Positions 1 through 4,790 are shown, counted from the stretch's first letter. The stretch: DNA of 6,550 nt from Candidatus Hecatellales archaeon ex4484_218 (GCA_002254975.1 NJEB01000031.1:1-6550); one strand, 5' to 3'. Made by a program: numbers and translations. The notes: a model not told the origin generated them from the letters alone.

Positions 1-241
1 TGGTGAGCTTACTAACATGAATCCCGTAAGTTTCTTCTATTGCTCTCTTAACTTTGAAGAGGCTTAACCCATCAAAATACCATGTTAAAGCCTGAGCAAC
101 CACTTCATGCTTAAACTTCATTTTAGGGAGGCAACCGTTATCTAGAAACTGGTGGTTACAAGCCTTACATAGATATTTGGGCTTGCCTTTAACGGAGCCA
201 TTCTTCACAACGTTTTCAGAACCGCAATATTTACATTTCAA
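1..241 (-). CDS. IS6-like DDE transposase, N-terminal part (runs off left edge)
   Basis: This is the first 80 residues of a minus-strand gene that continues beyond base 1. Reading from a TTG at 241, the protein opens with a zinc ribbon: Cys3-x2-Cys6, then Cys25-x2-Cys28 in a YLCKAC context. It is followed by FLDN and a helix-turn-helix-like stretch (about residues 42-80) containing WYFDGLSLFKV and YGIHVSKLT. This layout is typical of transposases with an N-terminal zinc finger and a DDE catalytic core, including archaeal IS6-like elements. The DDE core itself lies outside the window, so family and intactness cannot be confirmed. I chose TTG because the first zinc cysteine follows two codons later, no in-frame ATG lies nearby, and a GGTG lies 9-12 bases upstream. 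The frame stays open further upstream without a clear start. It is divergent from the RHH operon. Confidence 0.75.
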   Translation of the reverse strand, partial: MKCKYCGSENVVKNGSVKGKPKYLCKACNHQFLDNGCLPKMKFKHEVVAQALTWYFDGLSLFKVKRAIEETYGIHVSKLT

Positions 242-294
242 ACATGAAACACCAAGCAAAACATAGAGCAAACATCCCTTATAAGCTTGTGAGG

Positions 295-369
295 TTGGTG
301 AAAGTAATCTTGCAAAACCATATCTAAAAATATATAAGGAAATAATGATTATGATATATTGGTGAAAGT
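295..369 (+). repeat. Direct repeat TTGGTGAAAGT flanking a promoter
   Basis: The 11-mer TTGGTGAAAGT occurs exactly at 295-305 and 359-369, 64 bases apart, on either side of the TATA box at 331-337. The match extends to 13 bases with one mismatch (…AA versus …GA). The downstream copy overlaps the ribosome binding site of the RHH gene at 376. It could be an operator pair for that autoregulated RHH protein; this is inference from position. Confidence 0.5.
324..338 (+). promoter_or_regulatory. Archaeal TATA/BRE promoter of the RHH-methyltransferase operon
   Basis: A TATATAA box at 331-337 is preceded by CTAAAAA, a plausible BRE. Transcription would start about 25 bases downstream, near 357-362, leaving a leader of roughly 15-20 bases. 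That leader contains GGTGA (361-365), a ribosome binding site for the TTG at 376. A small inverted repeat (ATAAT-G-ATTAT, 342-352) lies between the box and the predicted start. Inferred from spacing and motif only. Confidence 0.55.
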
Positions 370-375
370 GAAGCA

Positions 376-537
376 TTGAAGCGAATACTCCTAAATCTTC
401 CAGACGGTATCTGGGAAATTATCGAGAGGGAGTTTAAGGGTAAAATGGGAACTAAAGATTCGGAGGTTATCAGGAATATTGTGATAGCCTACCTTTCGGA
501 GAAGGGTTATTTTGAGAGGGGTGGAGGTAAACGGTAG
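376..537 (+). CDS. Small ribbon-helix-helix (CopG/Arc-type) DNA-binding protein
   Basis: This 53-residue protein was found by translating from TTG at 376 to TAG at 535-537. It opens with a short beta strand (KRILLNLP, residues 2-9), then helix 1 (GIWEIIEREFKG, 11-22), a turn with GTKDSEV, and helix 2 (SEVIRNIVIAYLSEKGY, 29-45). That is the complete ribbon-helix-helix fold, which acts as a dimer and inserts the beta ribbon into the major groove. Proteins with a KGK-G-xx-DSEVIRNIVIAYLSEKGY core are common in archaea and their plasmids and viruses. TTG is chosen because it starts exactly at the predicted ribbon and has GGTGA (361-365) at suitable distance. The stop shares its last base with the GTG start of the next gene (TAGTG), so translation is probably coupled. 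It likely regulates its own operon, including the downstream methyltransferase. Confidence 0.8.
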   Translation: MKRILLNLPDGIWEIIEREFKGKMGTKDSEVIRNIVIAYLSEKGYFERGGGKR

Positions 538-749
538 TGGCTAAGAGTAGGCGTCAGCTTATCAGGGAACTTGCGGAAGAACTAGACATTGTGGATGAGA
601 TGTTTGATGTATTGTTGGAAATTCTTGAAGAAAAAGGGTTACTTAATAGGGATGATTTTGACCGCAGGCTTAGGGAGAGACTTAACAGGTTAGCTAACCT
701 TAGAAGCCTTAGGGAGGTTGCTGGAGAATATGAAGGGAAGGGGGACTAA
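537..749 (+). CDS. Small helical protein of unknown function in methyltransferase operon
   Basis: This is a 70-residue, highly charged protein starting with GTG at 537, one base inside the preceding stop. I do not recognise the family. It is predicted to be almost all helix: residues 5-34 (RRQLIRELAEELDIVDEM, then FDVLLEILEEKGLL) could form two short helices, and residues 38-61 a basic helix rich in Arg and Leu (RRLRERL, RLANLRSLRE). There is no signal peptide, membrane segment or cysteine. Its GTG start overlaps the upstream RHH stop by one base, and its 3' end overlaps the methyltransferase start by about 20 bases. It is therefore almost certainly expressed with both, and may be an accessory or regulatory partner of the methyltransferase. 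The ribosome binding site would be the GGTGGAGGTAAA run just upstream (about 520-531). Confidence 0.65.
   Translation: MAKSRRQLIRELAEELDIVDEMFDVLLEILEEKGLLNRDDFDRRLRERLNRLANLRSLREVAGEYEGKGD
687..700. repeat. Perfect 14-bp palindrome upstream of methyltransferase start
   Basis: AGGTTAGCTAACCT is its own reverse complement over all 14 bases. It lies inside the 70-residue gene, 30 bases before the ATG at 730, and is flanked by two near-identical 12-mers (GGCTTAGGGAGA at 667-678 and GCCTTAGGGAGG at 706-717). The second 12-mer contains the methyltransferase ribosome binding site. It could act in DNA binding or as a small RNA hairpin, but a palindrome of this length is not very unlikely by chance in 6.5 kb. 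Confidence 0.4.
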
Positions 750-1650
750 AACTAGCAGTTTCGGGGTTAGTGGTAGAGAGTCTCACGATTCAACCCCCTT
801 CTATTCAAGGAAGCTTTACGGGGAATGGGAGCCACCCAAGCCGAAGCCTGAATACCTAATCGAGAATCCTCTGCCTGAAGAATTCCTTGACAAGGTGGTT
901 TTGGGGGATGCTCGCGAAGTCTTAAAGAAGCTTCCTGATAATTGTGTTCACCTAGTGGTTACCTCTCCACCCTACAATGTAGGTAAGGAGTATGACCAAG
1001 ACCTAACGTTAGGAGAATACCTAAACTTCATTAGAGATGTTATGGGTGAGGTTTACCGTGTCCTAGTCTGGGGCGGAAGGGTCTGCTTTAACGTAACTAA
1101 CCTTGGTAGGAAGCCATACCTACCCCTACACGCTTATCTAGTGAAAGTCTTTGAGGAGGTGGGCTTTCTAATGAGGGGTGAAATAATCTGGTATAAAGGT
1201 GATGCGGTAGCAGGCTCCTCAACCGCTTGGGGAACATGGCAATCAGCAGTAAACCCAACGCTTAGGGATGTTCACGAATATATATTAGTGCTTTCTAAAG
1301 GCTCCTTCGACAGGAAAAAGGGTGGCAAGGAGGATACCATTTCAAGGGATGAATTTGTAGAGTTTACGAAGAGCGTTTGGAGGTTTGCCCCTAAATCTGC
1401 TAAGGCTGTAGGTCATCCCGCACCATTCCCAATAGAACTCCCATACCGATGCATCCAACTATTCACATTTAAGGGTGATGTAGTCCTAGACCCGTTTGTA
1501 GGCTCGGGAACGACATGCCTAGCAGCCATCCAAACAGGCAGACACTTCATAGGCATAGACATAGAACCAGAATACGTAAACCTAGCCAAGAAAAGAGTTG
1601 AAGAACTACTGAATCAGAGGAAAATCTCAGAGTTTCTGGAGAAAGCCTAA
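730..1650 (+). CDS. Beta-class site-specific DNA methyltransferase (N4-cytosine or N6-adenine)
   Basis: This enzyme transfers a methyl group from S-adenosylmethionine to an exocyclic amino group of DNA. From the ATG at 730 it has 306 residues. Catalytic motif IV is TSPPYN (78-83). A target-recognition region follows (about 150-222), then HPAPFPIEL (229-237), the S-adenosylmethionine motif DPFVGSGTT (254-262), and GIDIEPEYV (275-283). The order motif IV, recognition region, motif I defines the beta class (N6_N4_Mtase family). The SPPY form, rather than DPPY, is more usual in N4-cytosine enzymes, so that is my first guess. The length is normal and all core motifs are present. A TTG at 718 is an alternative start, but the GGGAGG at 712-717 would then have no spacing; it sits 12 bases from 730. 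It overlaps the upstream small gene and meets the next gene tail to tail with a 4-base overlap. A nuclease-like gene lies 640 bases downstream. Confidence 0.9.
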   Translation: MKGRGTKTSSFGVSGRESHDSTPFYSRKLYGEWEPPKPKPEYLIENPLPEEFLDKVVLGDAREVLKKLPDNCVHLVVTSPPYNVGKEYDQDLTLGEYLNFIRDVMGEVYRVLVWGGRVCFNVTNLGRKPYLPLHAYLVKVFEEVGFLMRGEIIWYKGDAVAGSSTAWGTWQSAVNPTLRDVHEYILVLSKGSFDRKKGGKEDTISRDEFVEFTKSVWRFAPKSAKAVGHPAPFPIELPYRCIQLFTFKGDVVLDPFVGSGTTCLAAIQTGRHFIGIDIEPEYVNLAKKRVEELLNQRKISEFLEKA

Positions 1651-1952
1651 ACGTATGGCGATACCAACTTCTTCTTGACGTCTCTTGCGTATCTTAAAGT
1701 TTGGATGAATTCATTCCACAGTTCTTCGTGTTCCCTAGCTTGTGCTTCCAACTTTTCAAGTCGGGAAATTATGTAATCAACTTCAGCTTTGCGTTGCTGA
1801 AGTTCTCGCTTGTAGTCATGCTCTAACTCAGTAAGCCTAGCTCTTAGGTAGGCTACTTCATTTTCAAGCTCTCTAATCCTTTGTTCTTGGGAAGCTAATC
1901 CAAGTCCCACTCCAACTAAGAAAGCCCCCATGGCTAATGGTATCCAAGCCAT
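1647..1952 (-). CDS. Membrane-anchored coiled-coil protein of unknown function
   Basis: This 101-residue protein starts at ATG 1952. Residues 2-20 form a single hydrophobic segment rich in Gly and Ala (AWIPLAMGAFLVGVGLGLA), with no charged residue. From 22 to about 90 the chain is a continuous charged helix with heptad-like spacing of Leu, Ile, Val and Tyr, predicted to be a coiled coil. The likely topology is one membrane anchor with the coiled coil on one side and oligomerisation through it. I do not recognise a family; similar architectures occur among archaeal virus and plasmid proteins, but also elsewhere. The start is supported by AAGGTGAT just upstream and a TATA-like box at 1986-1993. 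Its last codons overlap the convergent methyltransferase by 4 bases. It is divergent from the RHH-nuclease pair, sharing a 117-base control region. Confidence 0.75.
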   Translation of the reverse strand: MAWIPLAMGAFLVGVGLGLASQEQRIRELENEVAYLRARLTELEHDYKRELQQRKAEVDYIISRLEKLEAQAREHEELWNEFIQTLRYARDVKKKLVSPYV

Positions 1953-1985
1953 ATTATCACCTTATTAAAGATATGTGAATGACTT

Positions 1986-1993
1986 CTTATAAA
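1986..1993 (-). promoter_or_regulatory. Promoter of the coiled-coil membrane protein gene
   Basis: On the minus strand this reads TTTATAAG, a TATA-like box. Transcription would start near 1964, giving a leader of about 12 bases that holds the AAGGTGAT ribosome binding site before the ATG at 1952. It is one half of a divergent control region. Confidence 0.5.
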
Positions 1994-1998
1994 CATTT

Positions 1999-2189
1999 AT
2001 TTGCATCCCAAAATCATTACAATCAACTTTATATGGCGGAATAAAGTTATCTTTGTTTGGGGGATGGACATGCAAATTACAGTTCGCTTGAACGATAACG
2101 AACTGCGGGAATTAGACAAAATTGCTAAAAAGGAAGGTATAGAAAATAGATCTGAGATTGTAAGAAAGTGCATCAAACTGTATTTGCAT
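1999..2189. repeat. Three copies of ATTTGCAT around the second RHH gene
   Basis: The 8-mer ATTTGCAT occurs at 1999-2006 (plus), as its reverse complement ATGCAAAT at 2070-2077, and at 2182-2189 (plus). The last two agree over ten bases (ATTTGCATGT). The first lies between the two divergent TATA boxes, the second covers the RHH start codon, and the third is inside the RHH gene. I saw no other copy in the window. Candidate binding sites for the RHH protein; inferred from position. Confidence 0.5.
2028..2034 (+). promoter_or_regulatory. Promoter of the RHH-nuclease operon
   Basis: A TTTATAT box here places transcription start near 2056. GGGGG (2059-2063) would then act as ribosome binding site for ATG 2070. 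The spacing excludes the longer reading from TTG 2001 as the true start, because that codon would lie upstream of the promoter box. Confidence 0.5.
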
Positions 2190-2276
2190 GTGAAAGTTTT
2201 AGAAGAGCAGGGTAAGGTCCTAATGTTAGTCCCAAAGGAGCAAGCACAAAACTCCGCCACCCAAATTCTAATCTGA
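2070..2276 (+). CDS. Ribbon-helix-helix (CopG/Arc-type) transcriptional regulator
   Basis: This 68-residue protein has a clear ribbon-helix-helix fold: beta strand MQITVRLND (1-9), helix 1 NELRELDKIAKKEGI (10-24), turn ENRSE, and helix 2 SEIVRKCIKLYLHVKVLEEQ (28-47). A short tail (48-68) follows, with KVLMLVP. RHH dimers bind short inverted or direct repeats and usually repress their own promoter. ATG 2070 is chosen because it begins exactly at the DNA-binding strand and lies 6 bases after GGGGG; ATG 2064 (two residues longer) is possible. A longer reading from TTG 2001 would add residues unrelated to the fold and start before the promoter. The next gene begins 14 bases after this stop, so the two form an operon. 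The gene contains or touches two of the three ATTTGCAT copies, consistent with autoregulation. Confidence 0.85.
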   Translation: MQITVRLNDNELRELDKIAKKEGIENRSEIVRKCIKLYLHVKVLEEQGKVLMLVPKEQAQNSATQILI

Positions 2277-2290
2277 AGGAGAAAGCCTAT

Positions 2291-2968
2291 TTGACAATCC
2301 CTGAACCCTATAAATCCATAGTTGAGAAAAACTACCAAACCCTTATTTCTAAAGGCTTATCCGATAATTCCCTGACTGAGTATTTTAATGTTTGTTTTGA
2401 CGATACTATTCGCCACTTTAAGGCTTATGATTGTTGGGTTTGCGTTCATTGTTTAAGTGAAGGTAAGCTTAGTTGGGGTTGGGGAGATAAGCCTAACAAC
2501 TGCCCTGAATGTGGGCAGGTAGTGTATAAAGTTGCAACATTTCAACTGCGAGCATCAATTACTGGTGATGCTTTTGAGTGGGCGTTCTACAAACTACTCA
2601 ATGCATACTACAACTTGCCTCTAGTTAGAGTTTCTGCTTATACCCATGACTTTGAAGTCGGAAATAATGTTGCAATTAACTGTAAGGGTTCAGCAGGCGA
2701 AGTCCCCAACCCTGACGGCTCAAGAGTTATATTGGGCAGACCTGGCATGATTAGAAGCGACACCTATAAGAAGGCTTTTGGGGATGCTAAAAACTTCAGA
2801 AAGCAAAGACCTAATTGGCGATTCTACATAGTAACCAACGCTATGCCAGACAACCTAATAGGCTATAAAAACAGAGACATAGACGGAATATACGATGTTA
2901 CAAAGCTAAACCAGTTGGAGAGGCTGATAGACGAAATAAGGCAAAACCTCAAAGGAACACTAATCTAA
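2291..2968 (+). CDS. Zinc-ribbon protein with possible PD-(D/E)XK-type nuclease domain
   Basis: I do not recognise a named family. The 225-residue protein has a helical N-terminus (1-45), then a rubredoxin-like zinc ribbon: Cys51-x2-Cys54 and Cys71-x2-Cys74 (CPECG), with an extra Cys48. After it comes a region resembling a PD-(D/E)XK nuclease core: helix with TGDAFEWAFYKLL (Glu96), a strand pair with HDFEVGNNVAINCKGS (Asp120, then Asn130-Cys131-Lys132), and a later helix and strand (KNFRKQRPNWRFYIVTN, 167-183) ending in DIDGIYDVTKLNQLERLI. Many restriction enzymes and resolvases have this arrangement, but the acidic residue expected two before Lys132 is Asn here. It may be a restriction endonuclease paired with the methyltransferase, or another DNA-binding enzyme. 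TTG 2291 is supported by GAAGGAG (2276-2282), 8 bases upstream. It is cotranscribed with the RHH gene. Confidence 0.55.
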   Translation: MTIPEPYKSIVEKNYQTLISKGLSDNSLTEYFNVCFDDTIRHFKAYDCWVCVHCLSEGKLSWGWGDKPNNCPECGQVVYKVATFQLRASITGDAFEWAFYKLLNAYYNLPLVRVSAYTHDFEVGNNVAINCKGSAGEVPNPDGSRVILGRPGMIRSDTYKKAFGDAKNFRKQRPNWRFYIVTNAMPDNLIGYKNRDIDGIYDVTKLNQLERLIDEIRQNLKGTLI

Positions 2969-3009
2969 ACCATCACAAACAACTTATAACAGAACCCCAA
3001 CCAGAAACC

Positions 3010-3020
3010 TTAATTTTAGA
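3010..3020 (+). promoter_or_regulatory. Probable promoter of the dehydrogenase gene
   Basis: TTAATTTTAGA is a weak TATA-like element; a start near 3040 would leave a 25-base leader containing GGAGGG (3048-3053) before the TTG at 3065. The whole 96-base gap (2969-3064) is also where the island composition gives way to AT-rich DNA. I found no tRNA or clear attachment-site repeat in it. Confidence 0.35.
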
Positions 3021-3064
3021 TTTTACCAAAATATTTTCTCAAAAATTGGAGGGAATGTTAAAGG

Positions 3065-4189
3065 TTGACCTATAAAATTGCCGTAATTCCTGGTGATGGT
3101 GTTGGACCTGAGGTTGTTAGAGAAGGTTTAAAGGTTTTAGATGCTGTAAGTAAAATTTACAACCTAAAATTTGATTTTAAAACTTATCCTTTTAGTGGTG
3201 AACATTATCTTAAAACAGGTGAAATTCTTCCTGAAGATGCACTTAAAGAAATGGAAAACATGAACGCCATCTATTTTGGAGCAATAGGCCATCCTGAAGT
3301 CCCACCAGGAATTTTGGAGAAAGGTTTACTTTTAAAGTTAAGGTTTTATTTTGACCAATACATAAACTTAAGACCTGTAAAACTTTTTCCAGGTGTTGAA
3401 ACACCTTTAAAGGATAAGGGTCCAAAAGAAATTAATTTTTATGTGGTTAGAGAAAACATTGAAGATTTTTATGTTGGGGTTGGTTGTAAATTTAAATCAG
3501 CTAAACATAAATCAAACCTTTTTGTTGAACGTAAGCTTTACAAACTAAATTTTAAAGTTGAAACTTTAACAGAAAAACCCATAGAAACAGCTTATCAGAT
3601 AGGTGTTTATACAAAAGAAAACATTCAAAGAGTTTTTAGGTATGCTTTTGAGTTTTGTAGAAAAAAAGGATTAAATAAATTAACTTGTGTAGATAAAGCT
3701 AATGTTTTAACAGAAATTTATGGGCTTTGGAGGGAGGTTTTTATGGAGGTTTCAAAGGATTATCCTGGAATAGAGACCGAATTCGGTTTTGTTGATGCTG
3801 TGGCTATGTGGTTTGTTAAAAACCCTGAAAATTTTCAAGTTGTTGTTGCACCTAACATGTTTGGAGATATTTTAACAGATTTAGGGGCAATTATTCAAGG
3901 TGGGATGGGTTTAGCTCCTGGTGGAAATATTAATCCTGAAGGTGTTTCCATGTTTGAGCCTATTCATGGTTCAGCTCCAAAATATGCTGGAAAAAATGTT
4001 GCTAATCCTATTGCAGCAATTTTGGCTGGTCAACTTATGCTTGAACATTTAGGTGAAGTTGAGGCTGCTAAAGCTATTGAAAAAGCTGTTACTGAAGTTT
4101 TGGTTGAAGGAAAAATTAGAACAAAAGACCTTGGTGGAAACTCAACAACTAGTGAGGTTGGAGATGCAATAGCCAAAAAAATACGGTAA
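3065..4189 (+). CDS. Isocitrate/isopropylmalate-family dehydrogenase, LeuB-like
   Basis: This enzyme family oxidatively decarboxylates 2R,3S-hydroxyacids such as 3-isopropylmalate. The 374 residues show the full fold: IPGDGVGPEVV (8-18), substrate-loop GLLLKLR (87-93) with NLRP (101-104), VVREN (127-131), catalytic Lys211 in DKAN, acidic metal ligands Asp244, Asp268 and Asp272 (FGDILTDLG), and HGSAPKYAG (301-309). The FDQYINLRPVKLFPG stretch resembles the malate/tartrate dehydrogenase branch (DmlA-like) as much as classical LeuB, so substrate is uncertain. At 306-307 it has Lys-Tyr, as in NADP-dependent isocitrate dehydrogenases, where classical LeuB has Asp-Ile; this suggests NADP. TTG 3065 begins the fold directly and has GGAGGG 11 bases upstream. 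The convergent LeuD-type gene ends only 5 bases away, supporting a role in 2-oxoacid chain elongation or leucine synthesis. Confidence 0.85.
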   Translation: MTYKIAVIPGDGVGPEVVREGLKVLDAVSKIYNLKFDFKTYPFSGEHYLKTGEILPEDALKEMENMNAIYFGAIGHPEVPPGILEKGLLLKLRFYFDQYINLRPVKLFPGVETPLKDKGPKEINFYVVRENIEDFYVGVGCKFKSAKHKSNLFVERKLYKLNFKVETLTEKPIETAYQIGVYTKENIQRVFRYAFEFCRKKGLNKLTCVDKANVLTEIYGLWREVFMEVSKDYPGIETEFGFVDAVAMWFVKNPENFQVVVAPNMFGDILTDLGAIIQGGMGLAPGGNINPEGVSMFEPIHGSAPKYAGKNVANPIAAILAGQLMLEHLGEVEAAKAIEKAVTEVLVEGKIRTKDLGGNSTTSEVGDAIAKKIR

Positions 4190-4194
4190 AAATT

Positions 4195-4695
4195 TTAAGT
4201 TTTCATGTTAAGATATTCAATTAATCCTCCACTTTTAATGATTTTTAGTAGAAATTCTGGGAATGGGTTAAATTTTAGGGTTAAATTTTTTGTTAAATTT
4301 TTAACCAAACCTTTTTCCACATTTATTTGAAGCTTATCGTTTTCATCAGTTTTTTCATGAATACCTTTACATTGAATTACAAGTAACCCAATGTTTATTG
4401 CATTACGGAAAAAAATTCTTGCAAAAGATTCTGCTAAAACACATTTACAGCCAGCATATTTTAGGCTTTGAGGTGCATGCTCCCTACTTGAACCGCAACC
4501 AAAATTTCTACCAGCAACAACTAAACCATAATCCTTAATTTTTAACGGAAAATCTTTATCCAAACCAACCATAGCATACTGGGCTATCTCTTCAGGTTTT
4601 GTGTAAACCATGTATTTACTGGGGTAAATAAGGTCTGTGTTAATGTTATCTCCATATTTTAAAACCTTTCCCTCAATCAAACATTTCTTCCCCAC
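4195..4695 (-). CDS. leuD: 3-isopropylmalate dehydratase small subunit (LeuD)
   Basis: LeuD is the swivelling small subunit of the [4Fe-4S] isomerase that interconverts 2- and 3-isopropylmalate (and citramalate in some archaea); it works with the large subunit LeuC, which is not in this window. At 166 residues it has the normal stand-alone archaeal length. Seen: GDNINTDLIYPSKY (15-28), the specificity loop Tyr28-Met-Val-Tyr31, the signature GRNFGCGSSREHAP (62-75), and AESFARIFFRNAINIGLLVI (88-107). YMVY is close to the YLVY loop of Methanocaldococcus isopropylmalate isomerase and unlike YLRT of its homoaconitase paralogue, so leucine or citramalate substrates are favoured. The start is GTG at 4695; an ATG two bases further upstream is out of frame. 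No strong ribosome binding site precedes it, suggesting a short-leader transcript. It is convergent with the LeuB-like gene and divergent from the CoA-transferase. Confidence 0.9.
   Translation of the reverse strand: MGKKCLIEGKVLKYGDNINTDLIYPSKYMVYTKPEEIAQYAMVGLDKDFPLKIKDYGLVVAGRNFGCGSSREHAPQSLKYAGCKCVLAESFARIFFRNAINIGLLVIQCKGIHEKTDENDKLQINVEKGLVKNLTKNLTLKFNPFPEFLLKIIKSGGLIEYLNMKT
4285..4306 (+). terminator. T-rich tract that could end the dehydrogenase transcript
   Basis: With only 5 bases between the convergent genes, the dehydrogenase transcript must end inside leuD. Here the plus strand has T6 (4286-4291), then T5 (4298-4302) within GTTAAA-TT-TTTAAC (4292-4305). Archaeal terminators are often simple U-runs. 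The tract also lies in three near-repeats of GTTAAATTTT that encode KNLTKNLTLKFN in leuD. Weak evidence. Confidence 0.3.
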
Positions 4696-4729
4696 ATTAA
4701 ACCAGATACAACCTAAAAATTTTAGTTAA

Positions 4730-4740
4730 GTTTAAATAAA
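4730..4740 (-). promoter_or_regulatory. leuD promoter
   Basis: On the minus strand this reads TTTATTTAAAC, a good TATA-like element. The predicted start near 4710 gives a leader of about 15 bases before the GTG at 4695. It lies in the 95-base, very AT-rich divergent region between leuD and the CoA-transferase gene. Confidence 0.5.
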
Positions 4741-4757
4741 ATTTTCCAGTATTAAAA

Positions 4758-4769
4758 AAATTTACATAA
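4758..4769 (+). promoter_or_regulatory. CoA-transferase promoter (leaderless)
   Basis: The AAATTTACATAA element is centred about 26 bases before the ATG at 4791, so transcription would begin at or next to the start codon. The absence of any purine-rich ribosome binding site before that ATG agrees with a leaderless transcript. Confidence 0.45.
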
Positions 4770-4790
4770 GATTTTTCTTTAAATTTAGCT

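Noticed and set aside
242..318. Upstream extension of the transposase frame (hydrophobic, CLLYVLLGVS)
   Set aside because: The frame is open but has no clear start, and zinc-ribbon transposases normally begin at the first Cys-x2-Cys; it is better read as the leader and element end.
2001..2069. N-terminal extension of the second RHH protein from TTG 2001
   Set aside because: The TATA box at 2028-2034 lies inside this stretch, the added residues do not belong to the RHH fold, and a good ribosome binding site precedes ATG 2070.
1997..2338. Open minus-strand frame of 113 codons opposite the second RHH gene
   Set aside because: It is antisense to a clear RHH gene and the start of the nuclease-like gene; its translation is Cys/Phe/Ser-rich with no recognisable domain and no promoter or ribosome binding site.
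2969..3064. Possible attachment site or tRNA fragment at the island border
   Set aside because: I found no cloverleaf, CCA-adjacent stem or direct repeat matching the left side of the window.
3243..3425. Open minus-strand frame of 60 codons inside the dehydrogenase gene
   Set aside because: It lies wholly antisense to a strongly conserved coding region (GLLLKLR to NLRP) and shows no domain or start signal.
4265..4302. Three GTTAAATTTT near-repeats as a CRISPR-like or regulatory array
   Set aside because: Units are short, contiguous, lie within leuD and encode a KNLTKNL repeat; there are no spacers. At most they act as a U-rich terminator for the opposing gene.
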